Positions 1 to 11,319 of a stretch of 64,000 nucleotides of DNA are shown here, piece by piece (positions within the stretch are counted from its first letter, which is position 1; each line of letters opens with the position of its first letter). The stretch is taken from the NCBI GenBank assembly GCA_951213105.1, contig OX578137.1, positions 56,187,236-56,251,235 on the forward strand. The letters run 5' to 3'. The stretch is from Amaurobius ferox. Taxonomy: Eukaryota; Arthropoda; Arachnida; Araneae; Amaurobiidae. The notes under the pieces are model-generated. The model was not told the DNA's origin and did no database searches. It saw only the letters and a list, made by a program, of their open reading frames with translations. A program made the translations under genes and the position numbers.

Positions 1-190
1 GACTATTTTAGCTAAGTTTATGAATCTCGTTATATGACGTGCTTAATATCTAGTAGAGAATAATGATGTATGAGAATGTGGAGTGGAGATTCTTAATCTA
101 AATATTAAAAAGAAAATTAATATTTTTATCTTGCTAGAGTTTGTCATTTGCGTTTCTCCATCTTTCTGAACACTTATAAGTTTTAAGTTG

Positions 191-335
191 TAGAGTCCAC
201 TTCAACGATAAGAGCTTGCTATTTCGTTCAAGTAGCTCAACTGTAGAGCGTTGGCTGGCCATGATGAAGATTGCTGGTTCGATCACAGGTTGGAGTAGTT
301 TCTTTACAATGGTGCCAGAACAAATTAACACTGTA
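191..335 (+). repeat. tRNA-headed SINE-like copy 1
   Basis: A tRNA-like polymerase III head is visible. The A-box-like TAGCTCAACTGTAGAGC lies near 233-249 and the B-box-like GGTTCGATCAC at 276-286, the spacing expected inside a tRNA. A leader containing GATAAGAGCTTG lies before the A box and recurs in the copies at 577 and 63898. Copies with shared non-tRNA leaders point to a SINE family rather than a tRNA gene. No clear 3' boundary or target duplication was found. Confidence 0.5.
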
Positions 336-576
336 GGTTACTGCAAAGATGCCGGAGGTCTGAAAGTGACTTTAGTAAGACCAGGATGGATTCATCAGTA
401 GATTCTGATACATTTAGCGGCGATTTCAAATCGGGAGGACAAAAACCATGCAGGAAGTTAACCTGAAGAATAAAAAATAGCAGCAGGAGGTTAACCTGAG
501 ATAAAAAAAACATACAGCAGTAGGTGGGCTGTGAGATTGTCAGTTGCACTTCAATCTGACATTAGAGAGTGGAGAA

Positions 577-690
577 AGCAGAGCTTTGACGATAAGAACT
601 TGCAATTCTGTCAAAGTAGCTCAACGGTAGAGCGTCGGCTGGCCAGTGCGAAGCTCTGTGATTCAATTGCCCATTAGGACAGCAAGGCTC
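577..690 (+). repeat. tRNA-headed SINE-like copy 2
   Basis: The same leader (GATAAGAACTTGCAATTC) is followed by an A-box-like GTAGCTCAACGGTAGAGCG at 616-634 and a B-box-like TGATTCAATTGCC at 659-671. The leader and A-box region match copy 1 closely, and the GGCTGGCC stretch is shared. The B box is degenerate, so this copy is probably not transcribed. Confidence 0.5.
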
Positions 691-759
691 TTGATAAAAT
701 CTTCTGAATCATAATAAAAAAAATTCCTTTAGTTGGAATATTTCACATTTCTCTTTTTT

Positions 760-1190
760 TTTAGAATTGTTTGTTTAAGCAAATATACCTAAATTTATGG
801 GTTCAGAAAATGTCGCACAATTTATATTTGCCGTATTCCATGTCTTATTTTGAAATCTTATCTGAAAAATGCTTTCCATCGCGGCAAATGGACTGCACTG
901 AAAATCATGAATCGAATTCAGATTTCAAAAGTTTACGATGAGAGAGACGTTGTACTTCGTGTTGAAGTTTTCTTTTTTGATCGTTATTGAAATTTCCCCC
1001 TTTTTTGCTGCAAAGCGATTTATTTTCATTCTTTTCCATTTCCATTCACAACATTTGGCATTATTTTATGTATTTCTGTTTACAGTTTTTACAAACGACA
1101 ACTCTTAAAGGACTTGTATCACATTTATATGCTTGCTTTTAATGAAAATGGATATCTTCAAAACGCTTCTGTCAGTATTCTGATAAGTTT
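760..1190 (+). repeat. Dispersed repeat, mate of 12155-12480
   Basis: This stretch aligns collinearly with 12155-12480, with shared blocks such as CAAATGGACTG, GAAAATCATGAAT, GTACTTCGTGTTGAAG and GCGATTTATTTTCA in the same order. No open reading frame or terminal structure was recognised. The pair is probably two copies of an undefined element. Confidence 0.6.
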
Positions 1191-2599
1191 AAATACATAA
1201 TAGATGAAGAAGCCATTAAATATTCCAACTATTAACATTTTTACTTAATATAGTGACAACGTTGGTAGAAAAAATGTATTTGTTGCACGGATAAAAATTG
1301 TAGTTAGTAAAAAAGTAAAGACTTACTCTATCACCTTTAGAGATAATTGTAACAATAGGTCTGAGATTTAAATATCGACCAAATTTATATTTTGAACTCT
1401 AGAGATGTTGACAGCAATTTCCCATTATGTTTTGTATCTGGTTTAACTCAAAATTAGTAAAAAGTGATAGACATACTGTAGCTTGGGGATGAAAGCCTCC
1501 TATCAGTGCATGCAGTTCATAGGTCAGTCTTGATTGGATGCAGAATTGTCTCCAAACTGCTCTGACGTTGTTTCTTCCGAAGAGAAGCTTAGGCCTTCAT
1601 AAGATTACGTCTAAGTTCCATTTTCATTTATTGTTTATAAACAAATGTCTGATTTAATGTAACTTAAGTGCCATGTCGTCTAGCTTCTATTTCTTACCAC
1701 TTGCTTGTACTGTAATTATAGTTGTTCAAATTTATGATAGCTTTTTGGCCTCTCTTTTGTCTCACAGACACACCAAACTATTATAATATATGGATTCCCC
1801 GCCCGCAGCAAACATAATCAAGGAGCCAAGCTAGCTTTTATTTAGCTTATCTGTACTTAATCCTCATATATGTAAAACAGTTTCATTTTTGTTTCAGCTC
1901 ACCAGTCCCTAATGGTAGTTTTGGTGATACTAAGGTTTATCAGAAATAGAACATTTCATCAATGGTAGTCTGATCCTAGCTTTGAAACACATGAATGAAT
2001 TTTTTGAATTATTCTGTCGTATTTGAATTTTTTGAAAAAGAAAAAATCCTATATTAATAACGTGAATGCTTTTTAGCTACATTTAAAAAACTATTTTGTT
2101 TTCCGGTAAAAGTTAGCGTAACATATTTTTTGCATGTACATATCCTAAAGCGACTACAGCTAGAGTGTCTCTCTAAATATTACTTCTATATAGCATTTAA
2201 GAAACAATTAAAAAATAAACAAGGAGCATCTAGGCGATTTTAGACAGCTTAGCTCTCGGTAAACATAATATGGCGTAGGTTATCTGTTTCTGGAGCATAA
2301 ATGGCTGCGAATCATGCACAATAGTGATTCTTGTCGCCACTAATACTAAAAATCTAATCACAGCTGGTAGGTATCATAATTGGAATGTATGTTCACGGTT
2401 AAGTTCAACATAGCATTTTGATTTCTACCGTTTTGAGAAATTGAAGGAGTCTGTATATCGGACACATTGATTCTAATAAACAAAAGGTTTCATGTAGTTA
2501 CACTGTCATAACCCACCCATAGATGGCGTTTACTGAAGCTAGGATCCCGCTCTTAATAGTTAACAGTATCTATATGCAGATTTTGCGCTTATTATACGC
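1191..2599. other. No gene seen
   Basis: AT-rich sequence with stops in all frames. No motif, tandem repeat or recognisable element was found. Confidence 0.5.
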
Positions 2600-3834
2600 T
2601 TGTGAGGAAGGAATAGCTGGAAGACAGCCGTGAGGACCTGATCTACCTCCCGGCCCACAGGTTTAATTCCCCACGACTGGGGGTCGACCTAAGACGACCC
2701 GGCTGAGGTCCAAAAAGGCAAGGCATGTGGAGCAGACTGTGCCGGAAACTATGAGTAGACTCAAGACTAAATATGGCAAATATGCAATAGGACCCTTGGC
2801 CACACACACCCCATCTCGCAGGACAGCAGAGTTGAGAGAAAAGGCGAGCAGGCCACCTCAGGAGTGATCTCCTAAATGGGGGGGCCGTCGCACGAGAGAC
2901 AGACGGAGACCCACCTCCATATTGGAGGGGGGAGGCTGTGACGATGATGCAAGGACGTGAGCGTCTATTTTCAGTTGCAGTGGCTAATCTAATGTGCCGA
3001 GACTTTCCAAGAGGAAAAGATAAACTGAGGATGAATTTGTTTCTTTTTAGTAGAGGATTCCGACTTTCTACCCTTCGGTAGTTATGTAGAGGCAGCATAC
3101 AACTTAAAGAGGCGCCGTCGTAACCCGGACTTATACCTGTACTGCCAGGTTAGCTAACCTATTGAAAAAGGGAAGAAGGAGAGAGCCTGAAGGGCCGGGC
3201 AGAGAAAAGGGCGCGCGCAGAGAGAAGAGAAGATAGCAGCCAAAGGCTAGGCATCTGAAGAAAAAGTTAGAAGCTGCGGAGGAAGGGATAGACATGGGAA
3301 GAGGATTATGCTAGGAGGATAGATGACATTATTGAGCTAACTTTAAGCCAAGGCCGAAGCCCGAGAGGCAGGGGCAAATGCTTTGCCGAAGGTGATGAAG
3401 GAGAAGGAAAACTATATCTAGATACTGCTAAAACTACAACTAAGTACAATTAAACTAGGGACTAAAGAGAAGAAGCTACCTAAAAGGCAAGAGATTAAAA
3501 CTAGGGGTGAAGGGAGGCGCGCGCAAGAGGAGACACTTACCAGGGGAGAGCTGAAAGGGAAGAAACGTTAGAGGGTGGGGAGGGGTCGCGGCATGGATTC
3601 TGCCAACTGCGACAAGCCAGCGGCTAAAAGGGATTTTACTACACTGTATGATGATCCAAGGGTTCCAGGGAGATTGAAGACTGCTGCACCTGTTCCTGCA
3701 AAGAGAGGGGAAGAGGCATTTTCAAAAACATGTGATGTCCAGAGTAATGTAATGAAACCCGGTAGGCTTACCTATGGCGTAACGGCAGCTGAAATATAAG
3801 CATTAGGTGTTGAAAAAAAAAAAAAAAAAAAAAA
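2600..3834 (+). repeat. Degenerate purine-rich element block ending in poly-A
   Basis: Base composition changes sharply here to GC- and purine-rich sequence, unlike the AT-rich flanks. A B-box-like GGTTTAATTCC occurs at 2660-2670. The block ends in an uninterrupted A22 at 3813-3834, as expected for a reverse-transcribed insertion on the plus strand. Short reading frames include a 74-codon one at 3575-3799 rich in K/R/E that resembles nothing I know. The 151-codon frame at 2643-3098 minus is probably fortuitous. It could be a LINE 5' UTR/ORF1 remnant or a composite SINE. Confidence 0.4.
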
Positions 3835-3935
3835 CATTAAGTATATTAATACTAAGGGGTGTCTGCTGCTGAAAATAATAGATTAAAGAGTGCCTAGGGA
3901 AAAGATACTTATAAAAAGACACTGATACTAGTTTG

Positions 3936-4134
3936 CTGGGACAGTTCCTCAGCCACGCGATGTACACAAAAAGGGCTAAAGGAAGACTGAGACAGTACCT
4001 CAGTTAGTCTGAGCATACCTGCTACAGAAGTAGCTGAGTGACTGACAGATGCTTGTTAAGGGAGAAAAACCTGCATATAAAAGCCACAGTTATGTGTGCA
4101 GACACCTTAATGAGTAGCTGGGACAGTCCCCCAG
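3936..4134 (+). repeat. Three diverged copies of a CTGGGACAGT-CCTCAG motif
   Basis: Near-palindromic 17-mers occur at 3936-3952 (CTGGGACAGTTCCTCAG), 3987-4003 (CTGAGACAGTACCTCAG) and 4118-4134 (CTGGGACAGTCCCCCAG). The first and third are preceded by a similar AGACAC-rich leader, suggesting a diverged tandem repeat. The two ends of each copy can pair weakly. Confidence 0.5.
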
Positions 4135-4349
4135 ATAAGGCCGAGAGGAGCTGGAAGTGAAGAGAAGTAAGAGGTGGAGAAGAGGGAGAGGAAAGGAAGA
4201 TGTCCTATTGGTAGGACGCCTCTGGGGGGGAAAGATCCTCCAGAGGTGGAGTGCCAGGCCAAGGTAGAGGTTCTCTCCTAAATCTGGTGGGAACTACCTT
4301 CCACCGATTCCCATCCTCAACCTCCCTATGGAGAGAGACCAGCTTGAGG

Positions 4350-4376
4350 TTTTTTTTTTTTTTTTTTTTTTTTTTT
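4350..4376 (-). other. Poly-T tract, probable poly-A tail of a minus-strand LINE
   Basis: An uninterrupted T27 lies about 160 bp beyond the stop codon of the minus-strand RNase H fragment. Read on the minus strand it would be the poly-A tail after a short 3' UTR. Confidence 0.55.
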
Positions 4377-4536
4377 CCCTTTGGGAAAGCAGCGGTTTTT
4401 TTATTTTAACCCTCACTACCCTGGTGGCACAAAACCTTTGATGATGGAATGACCAAAGAGCAGAGGACAGAATGATGGATAACATTGTGGACGATGACTG
4501 TAAGAGATGTTATGGCTGAGTTTGGAGCGGCTGGGA

Positions 4537-5184
4537 TCAGATGTCTGTTATGTAGTCTACATTGTCCATAAGCCATTGAATAATTTTCCTAACCTTTGTT
4601 TGTAGATGAGGATTTTTGGTAATATTATACCTCCAGGTCTGCCATTGGTGTGGTGCCGGTGTCCTAAGGTGATGTTCCTCAGTTAGCGGACAGGCCGTTA
4701 GATAATGTAAAAGGTCACCCTCTTCGCCGCAGGAGCATACTGAGGACTGCTTAATTCTAAACCTGTTTAAATATGCCGGGAAGGCTCCGTGATTCGTATA
4801 TAGTTGCATTAGCAACCTGCAGCTATAATGCCTTGAGGGTGAGACGAATCTGAAAAATATGTACGTGCTTCTCCCGTCCTGCGCGTGGTCCCACTGTTCT
4901 TGCCAGGCTTCGACTGATAAGGTCTTAAGCCTTCTTTTCAGGTGGGATAGTGGCCACGGAGGATGCTCTAAGTTCGGGATTTGATCTTTTGTAGCTAGTT
5001 TGGCCTCTTGGTCCGCCATTTCATTCCCTAAAATGCCTACGTGAGCCCTTACCCAGTTTAGAGTATATCTACAGCTTAGAGACTTAATCTTGGACAGAAT
5101 TTCATTGACAAGTGGGTCTGTGTTGAAGGGCTTATTCAGAGCCGCTATTGCTGATTGGCTGTCTGAATGGATAGTTTGATACCT
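4537..5184 (-). pseudogene. LINE reverse-transcriptase C-terminus with RNase H domain (5'-truncated)
   Basis: The open frame starts just after an in-frame stop (TGA, 5187-5185) and runs 216 codons including the stop. Reading from the stop it contains RYQTIHSDSQSAIAALNKPF, then NWVRAHVGILGNEMADQEAK. These are the conserved TDSQSAI and HxGxxGNExAD motifs of RNase H domains in RNase H-bearing LINEs, with the catalytic Asp of each visible. A C-terminal zinc-knuckle-like segment (CSCGEEGDLLHYLTAC, CxC-H-C) follows, also usual for these proteins. Residues normally upstream (reverse transcriptase, N-terminal part of RNase H) are missing. The ORF-finder methionine at 5019 lies inside the domain and is not a start. 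This is a dead fragment; the T27 at 4350 is the likely tail. Confidence 0.85.
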
Positions 5185-5218
5185 TCAGTAGCAGCAAGAT
5201 AATGTACCACAATTTTGA

Positions 5219-5269
5219 ATGATGCTATTTGAAATGGAAGCTTCACTCTTCCATTTCAAATAGCATCAT
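5219..5269. repeat. Perfect 22-bp inverted repeat, 7-nt loop
   Basis: Arms 5219-5240 and 5248-5269 are exact reverse complements (core ATGCTATTTGAAATGGAAG). It lies at the 5' truncation point of the LINE fragment. A second partial copy of the right arm (AAATAGCATTTCAAATAG) follows at 5271-5288. Confidence 0.85.
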
Positions 5270-5289
5270 CAAATAGCATTTCAAATAGG

Positions 5290-7262
5290 GACAGTGGACG
5301 ATCAAAAAGTCAAAATATGACCAAAGTCACTAATTTGAGATTTTTACATATTACATTACTTCAATTTATGCTTTTTAAGTTCGCTAAAATTTTTGATTCC
5401 GATATTTTTAGTGGTGAAAATAGTATGTAAAAGTTTTGTTTACAAAATCATCTTATGATTCTTTTAAGTTTAAAGCTTGTTTTCTCAAAATGAGATTTTG
5501 TGTTGCCACTGTTCATACAAAATGTCTTACGAGGCATTACTTTTATATACATTAGCACGGAACTTAGCACGAAATTCATCTTATTATCTTCGGTGTTTTT
5601 TGTTTTAATATATAAAGAGTGTGATGACAGGAATTTAATGTCATACATTTATATGCCAAACCATGGATAAAAAGTAAACTTTTACAAATAAAGTAAATGC
5701 TGTAGTACAACAGTTACTGAGCGCCAGACAATATAAAACAAAGTTAGACACTCAAAGTTAGCTAACAATGATAGGTAACGATGTGGCTCCCTATGCTACA
5801 CTATATTAGTTCCAAAGATTATTAGGGGCGTATCACGTGACTTAAACCTGAATTTAAACTTGAATGAAATAACTGTCCTTCTGGTACTGCTGAAAACCTA
5901 AATTCAAATAAGTTCATTCTTGATGATAGCAATAAATAATGACACTGTTTGCTGAGTATTTGCATGTTGTTAACTGCACAAACTTTTAGTCAAATTTGAA
6001 AAATAATTCTTCTTAAAATTGTTATTGAGGAAGGAAACTTTAAAAAACGTGCATTTAAAGTACTGTGTTATTCGACGTTTGGCGCAATTTATGACCATGT
6101 TATACGAATTTTCGTATAATTGAAGTACCGTATTTTTCAAGGTTGCCTGTAAATGCTGAAGTCTAGAGAAAGTTTAATTAATCTGTAGTACTTCAAATAA
6201 ATATTTATTAAATATTCATTAAATTCAGGTTTTTACTGTTTTAAATTTAGAACGTTTCTATAGCGTGTTTATATATAAAAGATATATCATGTTTCATATT
6301 TTTCTTTCAAAACTAATATTATTCGAAATATTTCCTAATAAATATTAAACATATATATTCCTAATTTATGCTTTTAAATCTCCCTTAATTAATCTTTTTA
6401 TTTGCTTTCTTTGTAGCTCATTCTACGATCATGATTCAATAATCAAAATGCTAAATGTAATGTATGGAATTTTATTGTTTAAAATTTGTTATTTGTTATA
6501 TGATATTTGTATACTTTGGTAATTATTTAGGCATTTATCTTAGAACAATTCCTTAGTAACAATTAAAATATCTTTATCAGTATTGATATCTGGGTGACTT
6601 TCTATTATTGTATAGCCGGTGTATTTAAATTGTTTTGCATTATGGTTAGTTTCTTGGAAATTTCAGTGCTGAGTTACATGAATGTATGTTGTGTGAACAA
6701 AAGTTTGCAAAAATAAGAATTTTTAAGAATTTGTGCAGTAAAAAGAAAATGCTTTTGTGTTCATTTCACACGTTCGAAATTTGTTTGAGAGATTGTTGAG
6801 ATGGTAATAGTAATAGGTTAATAAGACAACATAAGCATTATCGCAAGCGTTTACAGAGAGATTTGTACCCCCTAAAACTAGTCTAATGATTAGCTTGCTT
6901 AAGTTTGTGACTCATTATTTTGAAAACCGCGACCTGCCTTATGTAGGAGGTGCTGCCTGCATCCAGAAAAATATGCTACAATTCAATTTGGAGAAGTCAA
7001 AGAGAAATATCAGCGAATGAGGAGCTTGTACTCCAAAACTAGTGATAAGAACTCTAAAATCAGTGATAAGAAGAAGAGATAAGTCCTCTGTAAAAATGTC
7101 AGGTACGAGATGATGTTTCAGTTTTTGGCAATGATGGACGCAAATTCAGATTGAACTTGTTTGATGATGATGAAAAATAAAACATTCGCTGAATACTTTA
7201 AATTTCTAGTCATGTTTAATGATGTCAATATCGACTATAATGTGCGAGGTCAATGTAAAAGT
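5290..7262. other. No gene seen
   Basis: AT-rich DNA without coding signal. The short minus frame at 5448-5648 has no features. Nothing else recognised. Confidence 0.5.
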
Positions 7263-8072
7263 AAAAATCTGATGTGGGCAGCACATGACTTTCCCTGCAG
7301 ACTTATATCCATTTTCTCTTTATTTTAATTAAATTAAATTGACTTTTAATTCAATTTTCGTTCTCATTTGGAACTGGACTTATTTTCAAAGGTGGCGTAG
7401 AGAAAATACGAAAAAACTAAAATATCTCGAGAACGGCTAGTTCTAGTGTAATGGGGTTGGTCTTATTCTTTGTATCGTTAAAAATTATGTACAAAACAAG
7501 CATTTAATGGATATATTTGAGCATACGTAGTTTTTTATTTTAGATTTTGACGATTCTTGAAAGCCATTTCGCACAAAAAGGTAGGTTATTTTTTTCTGAA
7601 TCGTACCAAAATCTAATCAGCATCATGGTAACCCCCAAGCGACTTAACTACCGAATTTTGTGAAATTCGATCCATTAGTTTTTCAGCTGGAGTGGATACA
7701 CGCGTTTTTTGCAGGCTATTTCGCAAAAGAGGCAGGTTCTTTTACCTCGAATCGTACCCAAAACTAATCAGCACCAGGGTCACACCCAAGTGACCTACCA
7801 AATTTCATGAAATTCGGTTCATTAGTTTTTGAGTTAGAGTGGATACATACATTGCACAGGAAGACAGACACACAGACAGACAGACACACAGACAGACACA
7901 TAGACGAACACACAGACAGACACACAGATACACACACATACGTCACGCTAAAAACAGTTTTTTCGTATTCTTGAGGTCTCGAAACGTGTAGATCCGTCGA
8001 AAATTCAAGTTGCGATTTTCGGTATGATTCTACTACTTTCCCCATACATTACCATGGCAGGGAAAGTAAAAA
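7263..8072 (-). mobile_element. Family X non-autonomous element, copy A
   Basis: Read on the minus strand, the copy starts with TTTTTACTTTCCCTGC and a short hairpin. It continues through conserved text (CGAAAATC, TCTACACGTTTCGAGACC, TTTTTAGCGTGAC), a (TG/TCTG)n microsatellite (plus-strand CAGA-rich at 7860-7945) and two tandem internal units of about 150 bp. It ends in GGGAAAGTCATGTGCTGCCC then ACATCAGATTTTT. The same order recurs in copies B-E. A 5' inverted repeat, GTCT-type microsatellite and tandem core units resemble DINE/Helentron-associated and 'pearl'-type non-autonomous elements. That assignment is inference; there is no coding capacity. Confidence 0.8.
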
Positions 8073-8489
8073 TAGTGTTTTGTTGAAATAACACCCATAA
8101 CGTTGCATCACTTCACAGCCATGACATTCATTTTTATTTGACTTATATAGAGAGCATAAACTTTAGATTAAAGAAAATGTACAAAATATTGCAATTTAAT
8201 TCTCCAAATATTTTCAGTGTTCAGATCATGCAGCTTTTCTGTTTGAAGAAAAGTGATATCTTGGATTTTCTTCCATTTCATAAAACCAAACAATTTTTGC
8301 GAAAATGATATGTATGAATGTATTGATGATGTGTGTATTTTAAGAAGAAAGTTTTTAAAAGAGTAAGATGTCCAAGTATGAAGATTCCAAGAAAGAGTGA
8401 TGCAACAATGAGACGATGAAAAGGGAAAAATAAGTTACTATCAAAGGGAAATTCCATTTTATTGAAGATTGCTGCTGATGATTTGGCGA

Positions 8490-8650
8490 ATTCTGTGCTA
8501 TTTCATCTAAATTCAGCGTTTTCCCTTTTAGAAAGTTATGATTACTGGTTTTGTTCATATTTAAGTATTTCTTTCCTCTCTGAACTGATTTTTTGTCTTC
8601 GATTTAAGAATAAAGTAGAAAGAGAAAGAATATTTTACCGCGTATAAAAA
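8490..8650 (+). repeat. Dispersed repeat Z, partial copy
   Basis: Shares GAAAGT-ATGATTA-TGGTTT, CTTCGATTTAAGAATAAAGT and a final TTTACC-TATAAAAAGAA stretch with 20650-20875, 23175-23440 and 25815-26030. All copies are on the plus strand. No coding capacity or terminal structure identified. Confidence 0.5.
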
Positions 8651-8724
8651 GAACATGATTATGGTAATGAAAATAGCTTGGAAATATAATGCAGTGAGAT
8701 AAAACAAATGAAGCTAAACTTTTG

Positions 8725-8777
8725 AGTTATATATCTGAGGTTCAGTTATATATCTGAGGTTCAGTTATCTGAGGTTC
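8725..8777. repeat. 19-bp tandem repeat, three units
   Basis: AGTTATATATCTGAGGTTC occurs exactly twice (8725-8743, 8744-8762), followed by a 15-bp shortened unit (8763-8777). Confidence 0.9.
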
Positions 8778-9279
8778 AGTCACACATTTAACTTGAATAA
8801 TGATATTTTTAGTAAAATTGTTGTGGATTTAAAAAGAATTAAAAAAAAACTGCTGAAAGAAACATACCCATTTTCAACTATCATTATATTATATTAATCT
8901 TTTACAGTCATTCATATTAATTATTCACATAAATTGATTTTAAATATTAATTTTACTTTTTCATTAAGCAGATTATTTATTCTATACATCTACATAAATA
9001 AGAAAAATTGGTTCTAATGAATGACTATTCAATTAGTAATTTAAAATTAGCAATCGAATGTACAGAAAATTTGGCTTATTCATCATATTTTATTTCACAT
9101 TTTATTAATTATGATCATTGTAATCAAGCATGCGTAGTTTTAATCATTTATATAGGTTTTGTGATAGTTGGCTTCGCTCCAAGCGCCATGCTTCCATCCA
9201 ATTACTGGCTGGCTGGATATGCTATTCAGTTGATCAGATCTGTGCATATTATATAGGTATTGGTAAAGAAATGGGAAAG

Positions 9280-10126
9280 AAAAAATTTAATGTGAGGAGG
9301 ACATGACTTTCCCTGCAGACTCATATTCACATTCTCTTCATTTATTCAATAATTCAATAAATTGACTTTAATTGCACGAAATAACACACATAATTTTTTG
9401 AAATTACACTGAATTTGCACTTTTAATTCAATTTTTGTTCTCATTTGGTAACTGAACTTATTTTCAAAGTTGGCATAGCGAAAATGCAAAAAAAAAAGAA
9501 AAAAAAATGTTTTGAAAAAACAAACAAAAATGTTAGTCCTAGTGTAATGGGGTTTGTCTTATTCTTTTCATTGTCAAAAATTATGTATGAAACAAGCATT
9601 TAATTGAAATGTATGAAACAAGCACTTGATTTGAACATACGTAGTCTTTTATTTTAGATTTTGACAATTTTTGCGGGTCAGTTCGAAAAAAGGCAGGTTA
9701 TTTTTTTCCGAACCGTAACAAAATCCAATCAGCACAAGGGTAACCCACAAATGACTTTTCTACCAAATTTTGTAATACTTGGTCTATAAGATTTTCAGTT
9801 AGAGCGGATACAGGTACTTTTTGAGGGTCATTTTCTCAAAAAACGGAAGGTTCTTTTATCCCGATTTGTATTAAACTCAACTCAACACCAGGGTCTCTCA
9901 TAAGGGACATACCTACTAAATTTTATGAAATTCGGTCAATTAGATTTTTAGAGTGGTTATATACATTGTACAGACAGACACACACACAGACGCCACGCTA
10001 TAAATGGTTTTTCGTATTCTAGATGCGTCAAAACGTGTAGATCTGTCGAAAATTCGAGTTGCGATTTTCGGTATAATTCCAATACTTTCCCTATACATTA
10101 CCATGTATTGCAGGGAAAGTAAAAAT
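9280..10126 (-). mobile_element. Family X element, copy B
   Basis: Same organisation as copy A on the minus strand: 3' end at 9280 (diverged; ACATGACTTTCCCTGCAGAC retained), two internal units, a short CACA/CAGA microsatellite near 9970-9990, and the 5' hairpin end ATTGCAGGGAAAGTAAAAAT at 10107-10126. Exact 22-bp direct repeats lie outside it (9249-9270 and 10301-10322). Confidence 0.75.
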
Positions 10127-10356
10127 AAATAAATGAATTTTAATTTGTATGGAAAGATATGTACTGCTCACATCAATTATTTATTTATGGGACTCTAACA
10201 TCAGCTATTCTTGCGATATAACGTTTTTGATCTATAAGGAAAAAAAAAACTCATAAAAATACGTGTTTACTATTATGGAGTGAATAAGTTTTTCTAAGTT
10301 TTATATAGGTATTGGTAAAGAATTATTTCTTGTTCCTAACTTCATTTCTTGTTCTT

Positions 10357-10393
10357 TCCCTTTATTTCTTGTTCCTAACAAGAAATAAAGGGA
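10357..10393. repeat. Perfect 17-bp hairpin, 3-nt loop
   Basis: TCCCTTTATTTCTTGTT (10357-10373), loop CCT, exact reverse complement (10377-10393). Two further TATTTCTTGTTC-like copies precede it (10325-10354). No T-tract or gene end suggests a terminator. Confidence 0.85.
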
Positions 10394-10436
10394 CACCAAG
10401 TTATCACTAACTGTTCTCGATATAATATTTTTTGTT

Positions 10437-10881
10437 CTGTTTGCTGATGATCTAAAACTCTATAGGTGTATTCAAACTATCGATGATTACTACAAATTAC
10501 AATTTGATCTTGATCAACCGTACCTCTGAATAATAAACTGAATTCAAATATTTTAAAACGCAACAATATCAGCTTTACTTATAGGCATACTAAAATTATT
10601 TTACGTACTGTATTACCTCTGAATCCCTGACTCGTGTTAATGGCTAATAAAGACAAATTGGCATTTTTTCCGATTTTGAGTTCAAATTCAATTTATATAT
10701 TTAGGGTGTTGTTTCTAGAGCTTATAAGCTAATTGGTTTTGCTTTTAAGACTACTAGGGATTTTACTAATATTAATGTTTTAATTCGCTTATTTGATTCT
10801 ATTGTTCAGCCGTTATAGGAATACGGTTCTTGAATTTGGGACCCTTATTATAGTGATTCAGTTCCCGTGAAAAGTTTGAAA
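10437..10881 (+). pseudogene. Degenerate LINE reverse-transcriptase fragment
   Basis: Although stops interrupt it, the translation is diagnostic. LFADDLKLYRCIQTIDDYYK at 10437-10496 carries the F-A-D-D catalytic motif of non-LTR reverse transcriptases. Further on, VSRAYKLIGFAFKTTRDFTN then INVLIRLFDSIVQPL(stop)EYGS(stop)IWDPYYSD (10711-10862) matches the thumb region of insect-type LINE RTs. Spacing between motifs is about right, so this is one decayed copy with frameshifts. The 35-bp tandem repeats after it begin from its last coding sequence (IWDPYYSD codons). Confidence 0.8.
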
Positions 10882-10914
10882 TAAGTTTGAAATACTTGAT
10901 AAGTTTGGAATAGT

Positions 10915-11060
10915 TGATAAGTCAATTTAATTTGGGATTCTTATTATAGTGATTCAGTTCGATTTAATTTGGGATCCTTATTATGGTGATAAGTCAATTT
11001 AATTTGGATCCTTATTATAGTGATAAGTCAATTTAATTTGGGATCCTTATTATAGTGATT
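10915..11060. repeat. Minisatellite of about 35 bp derived from the RT sequence
   Basis: Units of the form AATTTAATTTGGGATCCTTA plus TTATAGTGATAAGTC repeat about four times. The phrase TTTGGGAcCCTTATTATAGTGATTCAG first appears in the RT coding frame (10834-10862), so the tandem repeat appears to have grown from the end of the LINE fragment. Confidence 0.75.
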
Positions 11061-11106
11061 CCAATATTTTCCCCATACATTACCATGTATTTCAGGGAAC
11101 GTAAAA
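11061..11106 (-). mobile_element. Family X 5'-end fragment
   Basis: Only the terminal hairpin region is present: CCAATATTTTCCCCATACAT through TTTCAGGGAACGTAAAA, matching the 5' end of X in reverse orientation. It directly abuts the 35-bp minisatellite. Confidence 0.65.
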
Positions 11107-11319
11107 CAATTAATATGGTTTTGAGTGTCTTGCTTATATATATATCTCTTCGCATCGTTACCCCTAATTCGGATTTTTGAATTTCAAGATTTTTTTCTTG
11201 GTATCAAAGCTGAAATTGTTCAAATGACACAAAAACTAAAATTTTAGTTATAGCGAAGCGCTCAACTTTGATATGTCACAGAATATCCCTATCAGTCACC
11301 CAATCTGTCAATCATTTCA

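Noticed and set aside
216..290. Functional tRNA gene
   Set aside because: A and B boxes are present, but acceptor-stem pairing is not evident and the same leader occurs in other copies, as expected of a SINE head.
2643..3098. 151-codon minus-strand ORF
   Set aside because: Lies in a GC-rich repeat block, is Arg/Ser/Pro-rich without any domain, and the block's poly-A indicates plus-strand origin.
10357..10393. Transcription terminator
   Set aside because: A perfect hairpin, but there is no T-tract and no adjacent gene, and the surrounding DNA is eukaryotic repeat.
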